DNA of 64,000 nucleotides from Virgibacillus siamensis (lineage in GTDB: Bacteria > Bacillota > Bacilli > Bacillales > Amphibacillaceae), in the NCBI RefSeq assembly GCF_900162695.1, contig NZ_FUIH01000007.1, positions 2,356,001 to 2,420,000 on the forward strand. The letters run 5' to 3'. The notes beneath the pieces are model-generated. The model was not told the origin of the DNA. It did no database searches and saw only the letters and a program-made list of their open reading frames with translations. A program made the translations under genes and the position numbers. Shown here in pieces: positions 1 to 10,400 of the stretch (positions are counted from its first letter, which is position 1; every line of letters starts with the position of its first letter).

Positions 1-2809
1 GTTGAACTGTTTTCCCTTGCACCCAATCACCTTCATGCGGCAGAAGCGAATACGTAAATTCATGTTTTCCCTGATCTTGCAGGTGATCCGGTTCTGTGGC
101 TGACTTAACCAATGAAAGACGCATAATATTATCTTTAATATCATAGCCATACTTGCAGTTATTCAGCAGACTGACACCATACCCTCTTTCTGATAGATCT
201 GCCCATTGGTGACCGACAGACTCGAATCGAGCATAATCCCAGCTTGTATTCCAATGAGTGGGGCGTGTTACATTCCCAAACTGAATGTCATAAGTAGCTT
301 CCGTTGAACGGATCTTAACTGGAAATGCAGCTTTTAACAGTTGATGCTGTTCATGCCAATCAACAATTGTTTCAAAATCGATACGCGGATTATCAGCGTA
401 TACAATCATTTTTTGATCAATGATGGAGTCCATATAATACCATTGAAAGTTTATGACAGTGCGGATCTGATTCATTTCGTCAATACGAACCTCTTGCAGA
501 TCAGCAACTTCACGCATTTTCTCTTGGTAATAAATATCAATATCCCAAGCATCAAAATTAAGCGGTTTATCCTCAAACACCTGCAGAACATTCCCTGACT
601 TTCCCTTTTCCAATACGTCACGTGAGGAATCTTTGTCAAAAATAGCAGTTAATTGCCCTTTTTCATTCCATTCAATCTCATAAAAAGGTGTATGGACACC
701 ATTCTTAAAACTTTGAAATGGGGCAGGTGCCTCTTCTTTTTTCGCTTCCGGTATAAATAGAATGGATGATAGACTCATCGGAGGTAAATCCCTCACAGAC
801 ACCAGCCAGCTATCCCCCGTATTCACTGCTTTAAGTTCACCCCCACTGGGACTTTTCCAAATGCCGGATTCCATACCACTGGCTATGGGAAGCGTTACAA
901 TGCATGATCTCATCCATGATGCATCATTTATTACAGTAAACCAATGTTCTGATTCGTCAGTCATAGAATCCATTGTTTCATTCCAGGATTTTTCCGCAAG
1001 TTGTTCGGCATCTTCATATTCCCTGGCACTATCTTCGTATACTTCCCGAATTGAGGAACCCGGGATAATATCATGAAATTGATTTCTTAAAATAATCTTC
1101 CATCCATTATTCAGACTCGTTTGCGGGTACTTATCCCAATCTGCATGGAGAACACTATTTACTACCCCAAGCAACTCTGTTTCACGGTACAAGATTTCCA
1201 GACTGCGATTTGATTTTTTATTATAAGCCTGACTCGTATAGGTTCCGCGATGGTACTCAAGATATAACTCGCCATCCCATGTATGCACATACTGATCCGT
1301 TTCATCAATACGTTTATGTAAACGTCTGAAAAATTCATCTGCTCTTCCCGTCTTCACATTGGGAAGACCGGGCATATTCTCCAGACGACGGCGCATTTCA
1401 AGCATTTCACGATTTACACCCCCGCCGCCGTCACCATATCCGTAAGAAATCAATAATTCCTTATTTATGGATTTATCCTGATAAGCATCCCAGCTTCCCT
1501 TTACCGTTTGAGGTAATATTTCACCGTTATACGTGTAAAAACCAAGATGATTTTGGTTCGGGGTAGGTGTCGTAATAAAATGCGTTAAAATTTCTGTTCC
1601 GTCAATTCCTCTCCATTTAAATGTGTCATGCGGCATGCGATTGTATTGATTCCAGCTGATTTTTGTTGTCATAAACGTATGAATTCCTGACTTTTTCAAT
1701 ATCTGTGGTAACGCCCAGCTGTACCCAAATACATCCGGAAGCCATAAGTACGTACACTCCTTACCAAATTCATTTCGAATAAACCTAGTTCCCATCAACA
1801 ATTGACGTACCAATGATTCACCTGAAGGTATATTACAATCCGGTTCTAACCACATACCTCCCTCAACTTCCCATGATCCTTCCTGAATACGCTTTTTCAT
1901 CTGCTCGTATAACACTGGATAGTCTGTTTTAATATATTCGTAAAGCTGTGGTTGTGATTGAAGAAAAACATATTCCGGAAATCTTTCCATCAAACGTAAA
2001 ACCGTGGAAAATGACCTTGCTGCTTTCTCCCTTGTGTGTTTTAGCCTCCATAACCATGCCACATCAATATGTGTATGACCAATTGCGCGAATCTCAACAG
2101 GATGCTTCCCTTTTAATTGATCCAATTCATCCTTAAGTTTTTGTTCGGCTAATCTAATCGATTGATAAAAAGCCTCTGACCCTGGCTTAGACCAATCAAC
2201 TTGTAAAAAGGCCCGATCAAGCGCAATAAGAAGCGCTTGATACTCCGCACTAGTCCCATCCAATATGTCGACAGTGGATATTACCGCTTTTGCAGTATAA
2301 TATAAACAATCGGTTGATGGATCCAGCCATGCCAAGGCTGCTTTTTTAATTTTATGTTCCTGCTCAACAGGAGTCCCGCCGCCTTCTAGGCCTGACCACA
2401 AGCGAAAAACAAGTTCAACTGTCGTATTGCAGAAGATCTCAGACAGGAAAACTTCTTTATGATTGGAGTCTACTCCCTGATAAGGCTGACCATTTACATA
2501 AAGTAATGATTCAAATCCGGAGTTATTACCCGACCCTGTTTTACCAAAATCAAATAGTCCAACAACATCATGACCTTCCCAACTATTTGGAATATGAACT
2601 TCTGTCTTAAGCCATAAATAGGAATCCCTGCCGGACCAATTATCCCCGACTTTCATTTCATGCCATACACCATTTTCCGGCGGCCTGGTTCCAACTTCTC
2701 CCTTTTCATCCTGCTGACTGTCAAATGTTGAAATATGAAACAGATCGCGATAACGGAATTTTTCCAGTTCTTGAATACGGGCATGAAGTTTTTCATTCTT
2801 AAAAAACAT
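1..2809 (-). CDS. GH38 alpha-mannosidase (partial, runs off left edge)
   Basis: The reading frame stays open from an ATG at 2809 to the window edge, giving about 936 codons; the C-terminus is missing. Residues ~240-530 carry the GH38 catalytic core: the metal-site motif GHTHIDVAWLW (~244-254) and LPDVFGYS (~357-364), whose Asp359 is the expected catalytic nucleophile. The region from ~1-200 is the N-terminal beta-rich domain usual in bacterial and class II alpha-mannosidases of ~1,000-1,050 aa. No signal peptide is seen, so it should act in the cytoplasm on imported mannosides. It follows a sugar-binding lipoprotein on the same strand, and mannose-6-phosphate isomerase lies upstream, which fits mannose-oligosaccharide (N-glycan or mannan) use. 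The family call is firm; linkage preference cannot be read. Confidence 0.93.
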   Translation of the reverse strand, partial: MFFKNEKLHARIQELEKFRYRDLFHISTFDSQQDEKGEVGTRPPENGVWHEMKVGDNWSGRDSYLWLKTEVHIPNSWEGHDVVGLFDFGKTGSGNNSGFESLLYVNGQPYQGVDSNHKEVFLSEIFCNTTVELVFRLWSGLEGGGTPVEQEHKIKKAALAWLDPSTDCLYYTAKAVISTVDILDGTSAEYQALLIALDRAFLQVDWSKPGSEAFYQSIRLAEQKLKDELDQLKGKHPVEIRAIGHTHIDVAWLWRLKHTREKAARSFSTVLRLMERFPEYVFLQSQPQLYEYIKTDYPVLYEQMKKRIQEGSWEVEGGMWLEPDCNIPSGESLVRQLLMGTRFIRNEFGKECTYLWLPDVFGYSWALPQILKKSGIHTFMTTKISWNQYNRMPHDTFKWRGIDGTEILTHFITTPTPNQNHLGFYTYNGEILPQTVKGSWDAYQDKSINKELLISYGYGDGGGGVNREMLEMRRRLENMPGLPNVKTGRADEFFRRLHKRIDETDQYVHTWDGELYLEYHRGTYTSQAYNKKSNRSLEILYRETELLGVVNSVLHADWDKYPQTSLNNGWKIILRNQFHDIIPGSSIREVYEDSAREYEDAEQLAEKSWNETMDSMTDESEHWFTVINDASWMRSCIVTLPIASGMESGIWKSPSGGELKAVNTGDSWLVSVRDLPPMSLSSILFIPEAKKEEAPAPFQSFKNGVHTPFYEIEWNEKGQLTAIFDKDSSRDVLEKGKSGNVLQVFEDKPLNFDAWDIDIYYQEKMREVADLQEVRIDEMNQIRTVINFQWYYMDSIIDQKMIVYADNPRIDFETIVDWHEQHQLLKAAFPVKIRSTEATYDIQFGNVTRPTHWNTSWDYARFESVGHQWADLSERGYGVSLLNNCKYGYDIKDNIMRLSLVKSATEPDHLQDQGKHEFTYSLLPHEGDWVQGKTVQ

Positions 2810-2861
2810 TTAATATCCACCTTTCCGATTTAACAAATCACCCTTCTTTTCACCTGAACGC

Positions 2862-2903
2862 AAAAAAGTTCGTATGGCCACCTTTTAAAATCGGTGACCA
2901 TAC
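2862..2903 (-). terminator. Intercistronic hairpin between binding protein and GH38 genes
   Basis: An 11-bp stem (2872-2882 with 2893-2903, one G-U pair) is followed on the minus strand, after a short gap, by a T run. It lies between the binding-protein stop and the GH38 start, so it probably acts as a partial terminator or 3'-end stabiliser giving more binding protein than enzyme. Confidence 0.6.
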
Positions 2904-2912
2904 AAATTTCTA

Positions 2913-4253
2913 TTACTCTTTCGTAACATTCTCCGAACCAGCATCCCGCTTAACATCTTTAGCAAATCTTTCCATAGCTTCTTCAGGAGTCATCGAATCC
3001 GTTGTTACCGCCTCTACTGCAGCCTGAATATTGGTCGAAATAGTTGGATACGTACTATACGATGGCCGGAAATGTGTATATTCAAGTAAATCCGTCATTT
3101 TATCCTGGTACGTGATTTTTAAATACTCATCCAATTTTGCAATATCTTTTCGCGGTGTCAGTTGTGTCCCATACCTTAAGTTTTCCTTACTAGTTGCCAA
3201 TTTGATAAATTTCCATGCAAGATCTTTCTTATCCGCCTTGGCAGGGATGGCAAGTGTCCAGCCCCCAGATACAGTGGTTTTCCCGGGTTCTTGTCCGTTT
3301 TGTGTGGGCATAGCAGTAAATCCGTACGTTTCACTCCACTCCGGCCAAGGTACTGCCCCATCTTCAACCCAATTTCCTGACATCCAATTTCCATCCAGTG
3401 CTATCCCAACTTCCCCTTTCGGCATAAGCTGCTGGGCTATTTTCGTACCTGCCTGACCTGTGATACCCCAACTCAGACTTGGACCAAGATCTTCTTCATA
3501 AATGGTATCAAAAAATTGTAACGAATCGACGAATCCATCACTTTCAATCACCCATTTACCGCTATCTTCATGATAAAGCTTGCTGCCTGTTCCGGTGAGC
3601 AGCATCAAGAAACTTTGCATTGTAGTTGCTTCCCCCATTGCTTTTCCGGAATTCAGCCAAAAAGGAACTTCAACTTCTCCTTTAAGCTTTTTAGCAGCAT
3701 TTATTACATCTTCCCAGCTTTCAGGCTTCCATGGTGTTGGAATCCCTACTTTTTCAAAAACCTTTTTGTTATACCAAAGCCCTCTTACATCTGTCGAAAA
3801 AGGAACACCATATATCTTGCCATCGCTGCCGGTTACCCCGCTTTTAACGGAATCATAAAATTTATTCCAATCATTCCATTTGTTAACCCTGTCTGAAATA
3901 GGTTGTAAATAGCCAGCTTCAGCATCTGCCTTGACCTGATACGAATCTTCCTGAATTATATCCGGGGCGGTTTCTTCAGATTTCATCATTAAAACCTTTT
4001 TACTCGGATAATTTCCTTCACTGCCGGTTATTGTGGATAATTTCACAGAGACATCCTTATGTTTCTTTTCGAATTCTTTTTTAACAGATTCCAGCCAATT
4101 CGTTGCTTGTTCATCTGGCGTTCTATAAACAATCTCCAGTACATTTTCCCCGGAGTCCTCTCCATCGGCTGAACCGCTGCAGGCTGCCAGCAAAGCTAAT
4201 GGAACAAGAATTACAACCAGCATCACGATTGTTTTTCGCTTTATCCATTTCAT
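2913..4253 (-). CDS. Sugar ABC transporter substrate-binding lipoprotein (family 1 type)
   Basis: This 446-aa protein starts with a lysine-rich n-region, a hydrophobic stretch and the lipobox LLAAC, so it is an extracellular lipoprotein. The body has the layout of the family-1 extracellular solute-binding fold: an N-terminal 'EQATNWLESVKKEFEKKH'-like segment, 'GKIYGVPFSTD' and 'LWYNKKVFEKVGIP'. The start at 4253 is chosen because AAGGAGGT sits 7-8 nt upstream; an in-frame start at 4301 lacks such a site. It precedes GH38, so mannose-containing oligosaccharides are a likely ligand (inference). No permease genes are next to it inside the window; they may lie beyond the left edge. Confidence 0.9.
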   Translation of the reverse strand: MKWIKRKTIVMLVVILVPLALLAACSGSADGEDSGENVLEIVYRTPDEQATNWLESVKKEFEKKHKDVSVKLSTITGSEGNYPSKKVLMMKSEETAPDIIQEDSYQVKADAEAGYLQPISDRVNKWNDWNKFYDSVKSGVTGSDGKIYGVPFSTDVRGLWYNKKVFEKVGIPTPWKPESWEDVINAAKKLKGEVEVPFWLNSGKAMGEATTMQSFLMLLTGTGSKLYHEDSGKWVIESDGFVDSLQFFDTIYEEDLGPSLSWGITGQAGTKIAQQLMPKGEVGIALDGNWMSGNWVEDGAVPWPEWSETYGFTAMPTQNGQEPGKTTVSGGWTLAIPAKADKKDLAWKFIKLATSKENLRYGTQLTPRKDIAKLDEYLKITYQDKMTDLLEYTHFRPSYSTYPTISTNIQAAVEAVTTDSMTPEEAMERFAKDVKRDAGSENVTKE

Positions 4254-4398
4254 GTAAATTACCTCCTTGATTCGAAATCTCAACTTATCTTGTTGCGCCA
4301 ACAGATCGTTCTGTTATACACCTCCCGTTAATGATCAGACTAACTTTTGGATCATAGAAGACCGAACAATTAATCAAATGGTTTAAATAAGAATCCAT

Positions 4399-4412
4399 AT
4401 AAAACGCTTACA
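4399..4412 (-). promoter_or_regulatory. cre-like site in leader of binding protein-GH38 operon
   Basis: On the minus strand the sequence TGTAAGCGTTTTAT matches the CcpA cre core TGNAANCG with only the 3' half degenerate. It lies about 70 nt downstream of the predicted transcription start, a position compatible with road-block repression. Confidence 0.4.
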
Positions 4413-4485
4413 TAACTAGATATAAAAAATAATCGCGCTTAATAAAGGCTAGTTTTAAAAATAGTTTTAATAAGTGATTGGAGAT

Positions 4486-4514
4486 AATATAACATTTCAG
4501 AATATTAGTGTCAA
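4486..4514 (-). promoter_or_regulatory. Sigma-A promoter for binding protein-GH38 operon
   Basis: On the minus strand TTGACA (4514-4509), a 17-bp spacer and TATATT (4491-4486) form a near-consensus promoter. The leader to the start at 4253 would be about 225 nt, unusually long. No riboswitch class was recognised in that leader. Confidence 0.75.
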
Positions 4515-4577
4515 TACATATTTTCAGAAATTTAAAACGCCATTAGGTTATTCAAATTAAGAAGGGACAATAAAACA

Positions 4578-4713
4578 GGCTGGGACAAAACGTGCTTTAT
4601 TAAAATAAAATCCAAACCATACGGAAAGGGCATATATCCAATACGGAAATATACGTTGCAAAATTCCTGCATCGTCTGTCTTTTCATTTACACGTTATCG
4701 ATATGTCCCAACC
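4578..4713. repeat. ~136-bp palindromic-ended intergenic element (GGCTGGGACA ends)
   Basis: The segment begins GGCTGGGACA and ends TGTCCCAACC, imperfect inverted ends about 136 bp apart, with AT-rich content between. It has no coding capacity. Similar 'TGGGACA...TGTCCCA' elements are common between genes of Firmicutes, so it is probably a MITE-like or RNA-structure repeat. Confidence 0.5.
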
Positions 4714-4745
4714 CTACATAGATTTTGATAAGTGGATTAAATTGC

Positions 4746-5702
4746 TTATACCCAACTTACAATAAACTCCGCATTACCCGACAGAGAATAGGAACCAATA
4801 CCGTTCGGCAAAATAAAATGCATTCCTTTTTGAATTTCAAAACGCTTGCCATGCACTTCCAGCACTGCTTCACCATCAATGACACTAACCTGCAAAAAGT
4901 CCTCTGATAATTTTTGCTTTGCTTCGCCTTCCAAATTCCAGTGACTAACAGCAAAATAATCGTTTCTGGCAAGCTTTTTCATAAATAACCCTCCAGAAAC
5001 CATCTCGTTTTGATCCAAAGCCGGATCCTGATGCGGTACGGCACTCACCTGTTTTGCTTTCTCCAGGTGCAATTCCCGTTTGTTCCCTTCTGCATCCGTC
5101 CGGTCATAATCATACACACGATAGGTAATATCAGAGCTCTGCTGGGTTTCCAGAATGACAATACCTTTTCCAATTGCATGAATGGTACCGCTTGGCACAT
5201 AAACAAAATCCCCTGGCTTCACCTTCACACGCCTTAAGAGACTATTCCATTCCCCATCGTCAATCATTTGTACGAATTCATCATATGTGGAAGCTTGGTG
5301 CCCAAAGACAATTTCCGCATCCGGTTCTGCATCCAACACATACCAACATTCCGTTTTCCCATACGGTTGGTCTTCCACCTTAAACGCATATGTATCGTCC
5401 GGATGAACTTGCACAGATAAATCAGCATTTGCATCCAATATTTTAACGAGAAGCGGGTATGCTTCATCATTTTCTGTTGCTTTATGGAATAATTCCCCAT
5501 GGTTCTCCCATGCATCCTTAAGTGTCTTACCTTTCAATGGTCCGTTTTCAATGATGCTTGGACCATTCGGATGTGCCGAAATAACCCATGCCTCGCCAGT
5601 CTGATCGGAAGGGATGTCATAATTGTATTCTGTCTTTAACTTTTGGCCGCCCCAAATCCGCTCCTGGAAAACAGGCTTTAGAAAAATTGGTTCATTATAC
5701 AT
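4746..5702 (-). CDS. manA: Mannose-6-phosphate isomerase, class I
   Basis: A 318-aa cupin enzyme interconverting mannose-6-phosphate and fructose-6-phosphate, feeding mannose into glycolysis. It begins EPIFLKPVFQERIWGG, the typical Bacillus-type ManA N-terminus. Zinc-site residues appear as QVHPDD (~94-99), the Glu of GKTECWY and the His of SGTIHAIG. Length matches the short Firmicute class (about 315 aa). The start at 5702 is preferred to upstream in-frame Met codons because of homology at the N-terminus and a GGAGAG site upstream. It lies just downstream of a ROK repressor on the same strand, probably co-transcribed, and near GH38, consistent with mannose use. Confidence 0.95.
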   Translation of the reverse strand: MYNEPIFLKPVFQERIWGGQKLKTEYNYDIPSDQTGEAWVISAHPNGPSIIENGPLKGKTLKDAWENHGELFHKATENDEAYPLLVKILDANADLSVQVHPDDTYAFKVEDQPYGKTECWYVLDAEPDAEIVFGHQASTYDEFVQMIDDGEWNSLLRRVKVKPGDFVYVPSGTIHAIGKGIVILETQQSSDITYRVYDYDRTDAEGNKRELHLEKAKQVSAVPHQDPALDQNEMVSGGLFMKKLARNDYFAVSHWNLEGEAKQKLSEDFLQVSVIDGEAVLEVHGKRFEIQKGMHFILPNGIGSYSLSGNAEFIVSWV

Positions 5703-5755
5703 TGGGTAATCTCTCCATTCTTTAACCATATAGAAATATTCTACCATAAAGTTAA

Positions 5756-6934
5756 TCATTCCAAATCAAACAACTCCACTAAAAGCAGTGAAACCGCCCC
5801 GAGAATTGTTGCATCACCACCCAACTTACTGATGACAACTTCTGTTTTTGCCGTTTCTGAAGTCAAAGCAAGCTGTTTAATGCTTTGACGGGCGGGTTCA
5901 AGAATAAAGGCTTCGGCATTTGTAACGCCGCCACTTAAAATTATTTTCCCGGGATTAAACATATGGATTAAGTTAGTTAACCCGATTCCAATATATGTAC
6001 CGGTTTCTTTCAGAATATTATCGCATATTTTATTACCGTCACACGCCAACTGAAATACTTTTTGACCCGTTAGTGACTCAATCTCAGGCTGGGTAATAAG
6101 CTGCAATGCCCTTTTCGCCCGTCTCACAATGGCAGGTCCGGAAACCATTGTTTGCAAGCACCCGCGATTTCCGCATTCACAAATTTCTCCTTGCAGATCA
6201 ATCATCATATGGCCGATTTCACCGGCAATATCCGTCGCCCCATGGTAAAGCTTACCGTTGATGACATGACCGGCTCCGACACCTCGCCCAAGGTTTACCG
6301 CAGTCATACTTTCAACATGACCATGATTTCCAAACCAGGATTCCCCCAGTGCCATTGCCCGTGCATCGTTCTCCACTTTTGCCATAATCCCAAATTCCTT
6401 TTCCAGTTCTGCTTTAATTGGGATGTTGGACAGGTTCAGGTTTGGGGCATAAATGGATGTACCTGTTTCCACATTAACTACACCATGCATCGCAATTCCA
6501 ATCCCGACCAATTTTTCCATTTCAACCGTAAATGTTTTCAGTATCGCCCCGATCGTTTCTTTCAGGATTTTCAGAAATTGGTTATTCGTTATGGGAAGTA
6601 CTAATTTTTGGGAGGTCCGTTCCACAATCACACCCGACAAGTCTGCCAAAACACAATCAACCGTTTCCGGTCCTGCATCAACGCCGATAATATAAAAGTG
6701 CTCATTATCAATCATAAGCATTGTCGGTTTCCTGCCGCCCTTAGATTCCCCAACATCACTTTCCATAACAATCCCCTGTTCAATCAACTCTTTTACAATA
6801 CTTCCTACAGTCGGGGGTGTAATGGCCGTATCCTTAGCAATTTGCGCTCTCGATATTGGCGCATCTGTGCGTATTTTATTGAGTATGATTGACTTATTCA
6901 TCGATTTCATCCATTGAAAAGTACCCCGTCGCAT
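5756..6934 (-). CDS. ROK-family transcriptional repressor (XylR/NagC type)
   Basis: A 392-aa regulator. Residues ~15-75 form a winged helix-turn-helix (SRAQIAKDTAITPPTVGSIV), followed by a ROK sugar-kinase-like domain with an ATP-loop-like IIGVDAGPE segment and the intact zinc motif around CECGNRGC. Such proteins repress sugar genes and release DNA on binding a sugar or sugar phosphate. The start at 6934 is chosen because GGAGG at 6947-6943 lies 8 nt upstream; an alternative ATG at 6949 overlaps that site. It is followed after about 50 bp by manA, so it may control mannose metabolism (inference). It keeps the zinc motif that the two ROK proteins at 43-50 kb have lost. Confidence 0.9.
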   Translation of the reverse strand: MRRGTFQWMKSMNKSIILNKIRTDAPISRAQIAKDTAITPPTVGSIVKELIEQGIVMESDVGESKGGRKPTMLMIDNEHFYIIGVDAGPETVDCVLADLSGVIVERTSQKLVLPITNNQFLKILKETIGAILKTFTVEMEKLVGIGIAMHGVVNVETGTSIYAPNLNLSNIPIKAELEKEFGIMAKVENDARAMALGESWFGNHGHVESMTAVNLGRGVGAGHVINGKLYHGATDIAGEIGHMMIDLQGEICECGNRGCLQTMVSGPAIVRRAKRALQLITQPEIESLTGQKVFQLACDGNKICDNILKETGTYIGIGLTNLIHMFNPGKIILSGGVTNAEAFILEPARQSIKQLALTSETAKTEVVISKLGGDATILGAVSLLLVELFDLE

Positions 6935-7297
6935 CACTTTATCCTCCATTATATGTACTTATTGCAGTATATCACAGCTGATTTATCCCCCCTCACAGTA
7001 TGGTTGGTAACATGTTGCCGAATCTCACCGGGCTTTCAGCATGGTTTAATCCAAATTTTTGCTTTTGGCTTAAGTTGTCACGGAATCGGCTTAAATTGTC
7101 ACAGAATCCGCTGAAAACGCCCTCAAGCCGGCCCAAGTTCACAAATTTTCCGCTTAAGTTCACAATTACTCCTCCCTTATCCCATACCTGCCAGGCGGAC
7201 CACGCATTTCATTACATACCCCGGCTTTAATGAGTGAATAAATAGTCTCGTATTCTATAATAAGTTAGGTTAAAAGAACGAAATTTCTGTCATTTTG
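6935..7297. other. Intergenic region between divergent ROK repressor and GH2 genes
   Basis: About 360 bp with no convincing gene. Its middle is occupied by the 21-bp repeat cluster listed separately; short open frames here are produced by that repeat. The GH2 promoter follows immediately. No RNA gene was recognised. Confidence 0.6.
7051..7176. repeat. Degenerate 21-bp tandem repeats, cluster 1
   Basis: Six adjacent 21-bp units can be laid out from 7051, 7072, 7093, 7114, 7135 and 7156. Best conserved are AAGTTGTCACGGAATCGGCTT, shortened here as AGTTGTCAC-N5-CGGCTT, and AGTTCACAA-N4-CCGCTT. The third unit has diverged. The same family recurs at 44814-44918 and, inverted, at 49217-49321. All copies are intergenic. 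Confidence 0.75.
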
Positions 7298-7326
7298 TTG
7301 AATGGTGACTGGAAAAATTTTATAAT
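7298..7326 (+). promoter_or_regulatory. Sigma-A promoter of GH2 beta-galactosidase
   Basis: TTGAAT (7298-7303), exactly 17 bp, then TATAAT (7321-7326). The leader to the start codon at 7439 is about 105 nt. Confidence 0.8.
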
Positions 7327-7438
7327 GGGCTATGATATTAAATTAAATTAATTTACTAAGGATGGTGATTATAGTGTAAGCACTTAAAAGAAGAATAGTC
7401 AAGGTGATTAAAAACTATTAATCGAAAGGAGAAAGCAA

Positions 7439-10400
7439 ATGTACAAAAAACTGATTGGTTTTGTTACGTTGGTTTCTCTTCTCTGTCTCAGCTCACACAT
7501 GATGTCAACCTCCGCAGAAGAAAAAAGCACTCCGGAATGGAATAACAATCCGGAAACCGTTGAAGTAAACCGGGAGCCGGCACATGCAACATTGATGCCG
7601 TATAAAGATGTTAAATCAGCTTTAAAGGGTGATCCAACAAATTCAAATTATTATAAGTCTTTAAATGGAAAATGGAGATTCAAATGGTCCAAAAATCCAG
7701 CTGAAAGGCCCAAAAACTTTTATAAGGCGGATTATAATGCAACAAACTGGGATAAAATTAAGGTTCCAAGCAACTGGCAAGTAAAGGGGTACGGTCACCC
7801 CATTTATTTAAATGCCCGTCACCCATGGATTGGTTATGAGCGATTACAGGCACCTATGGCCCCTACGAAATACAACCCGGTTGGCTCTTATCGGACCAAG
7901 TTTACAGTACCTGGTAATTGGAAAAAGCGGAAAACCTTTATTTCTTTCCAGGGAGTAAAATCCGCATTCTATTTGTGGATCAATGGGGAAAAAGTAGGCT
8001 ACAGTGAGGGAAGTTTTACACCAGCGGAATTTGATATCTCAAAATACCTGAAGAATGGAACAAATACGTTGGCTGTGGAAGTTTATCAATGGTCAGACGG
8101 AAGTTGGCTTGAGAATCAGGATATGGTTGACTTAAGCGGTATATTCCGCGATGTATATCTTTTTTCGATGCCTGAAATTCACATGCAGGATTTCAAAGTT
8201 ACAACTGATTTGGATAAAGAATACAAGGATGCAACGTTGAACGTTAATGTAGATGTGTCAAACTATGGAAAAAATAATCCAAAAACGCATTATATCGAGG
8301 CAATGCTCTATAATGAGAAAGAAGAAAAAATTTTGAAACAGCCAATTAAAATGGATGTATCGTTCAATGGTGAAAAAGAGGTAAGCATTGAAAAAGAACG
8401 ATTCGTGGAAAATCCATTAAAATGGTCTGCGGAGCATCCGAACCTTTATACACTCGTACTCCGTTTAAAGGATTCATCGGGGGATACCATTGAAATCGAA
8501 AGCACAAAGGTTGGTTTCCGTGAATTTGAAATGAAAAATAATATAATGCATATCAATGGAAAGCCGATTACATTTAAAGGTGTTAACCGTCATGAGATGA
8601 GTCCTTACACAGGCCAGACCCTCACAAAAGAACGAATGATTGAAGAAATTAAAATGATGAAGAAGTTTAATATTAACGCAGTACGAACATCTCATTATCC
8701 TAATGATCCACTATGGTATAAACTAACGGATAAGTATGGGTTATATGTAATTGACGAAACTAATCTTGAGTCACATCGTTCAGCAGGGGAACTGCCTAAG
8801 AGTGACCCCCAATGGCTGCCATCTGCAATGGACAGATTAAAAAGGATGGTCGAAAGGGACAAGAACCACCCATCTGTCCTCATCTGGTCCCTGGGAAATG
8901 AAGCTGGCGAAGGAGACACGTTTAGAAAAATGTCTGATTGGGTTCATGAAAATGATCCGACAAGAATTGTACACTACCCTGGAATGGGCCATGGTCCTGT
9001 CCCGGAAGATATGTCAGATATTGCAACAGATATGTACCCAAAAGTTGAACTTGTTGAAGCTTATGCAAAATCAGATGCCAACAGACCTTATATAATGTCG
9101 GAATATGCACATGCAATGGGGAACAGTGTTGGAAACCTGTATCAATACTGGGAAGTGGTTGATAAATATCCGAAGATCCAAGGCGGCTTTATTTGGGATT
9201 GGGTAGACCAGTCAATATGGTGGCCAACACCTGATGGATATGAAGAAGATGGATTCTTCTCTTATGGTGGTGACTGGAAGAAAGGCTACCCAAACAGTGA
9301 CAATTTCCTGGCAGACGGGCTGGTTTATCCTGATTTATCCGTACAGCCGGAACTATGGGAAGTTAAAAAAGTATACCAGAACATTGAAATTGACTCTATT
9401 AATCTTAAAAAAGGAAAGGTCAAGATTAAAAATGAGCATCTTTTTACAAATGTAAATGCGTTCAATGTTTCATGGGAACTAATGGCAGATGATAAAGTTG
9501 TACAAAAAGGACAGTTGAAGAACTTGGATATTGCACCGTTAACCAGTAAGGAGATTGCTGTTCCTTTTGAAAAGCCTCAACTTAAATCTGGAGTAGAATA
9601 CTGGCTGAACTTCAGCTTTACACTCAAAGAAGACAAATTATGGGCAAACAAGGGCCATGAGATAGCCTCCGAGCAATTTAAAGTACCGTTTGAGACACCT
9701 GAAATACCGGTAAAAAATTTAACTGAAATGGCAGATTTGAATGTAGATCAATCAGATAACTCGATTAAAATAACCAGTGAAAACTTTGAAGTGATTTTTG
9801 ATAAGAAAACAGGTACCCTTTCATCCTATAAGTTTGATGGAACTCAACTCATCAAAAACGGTCCAGTTCCAAATTTCTGGAGGGCACCTACGGACAATGA
9901 TAATGGTAACGGAATGCCAGATCGAACCGGTACTTGGCGGGATGCCGGAACGAATCGTGACATTAATGGGGTGACAGTTGAGAAAATCGGCAATAAAGCA
10001 GTTCGGATAAGTGTTGATAACACACTGCCAACAACAAATACATCGCAGTATAATGTTTCTTATGTTGTTTTCGGAAGTGGCGATATTGTCGTGAACAATA
10101 CACTGAAACCCGGCGAGCACCTGCCTGAAATTCCAAAAGTCGGAACAACGCTTATGTTGCCGAAAGAATTCAATAACATCTCCTGGTATGGTAAAGGTCC
10201 GCAAAACAATTATTGGGATCGTAAAACCGGGTATGATGTAGGTGTATATGAAGGTACTGTGGAAGAACAATTCGTTCCGCAAGTTGAAACCCAGGAAACA
10301 GGAAATAAAACCGAAGTCCGTTGGGTTACAATGACAAACGAGCAGGGTAATGGATTGATGGCAATCGGTTTGCCGCTGCTGAATGTCAGTGCACTGCCAT

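Noticed and set aside
7051..7176. CRISPR array
   Set aside because: The 21-bp units adjoin each other without unique spacers, are degenerate, and no cas genes are present.
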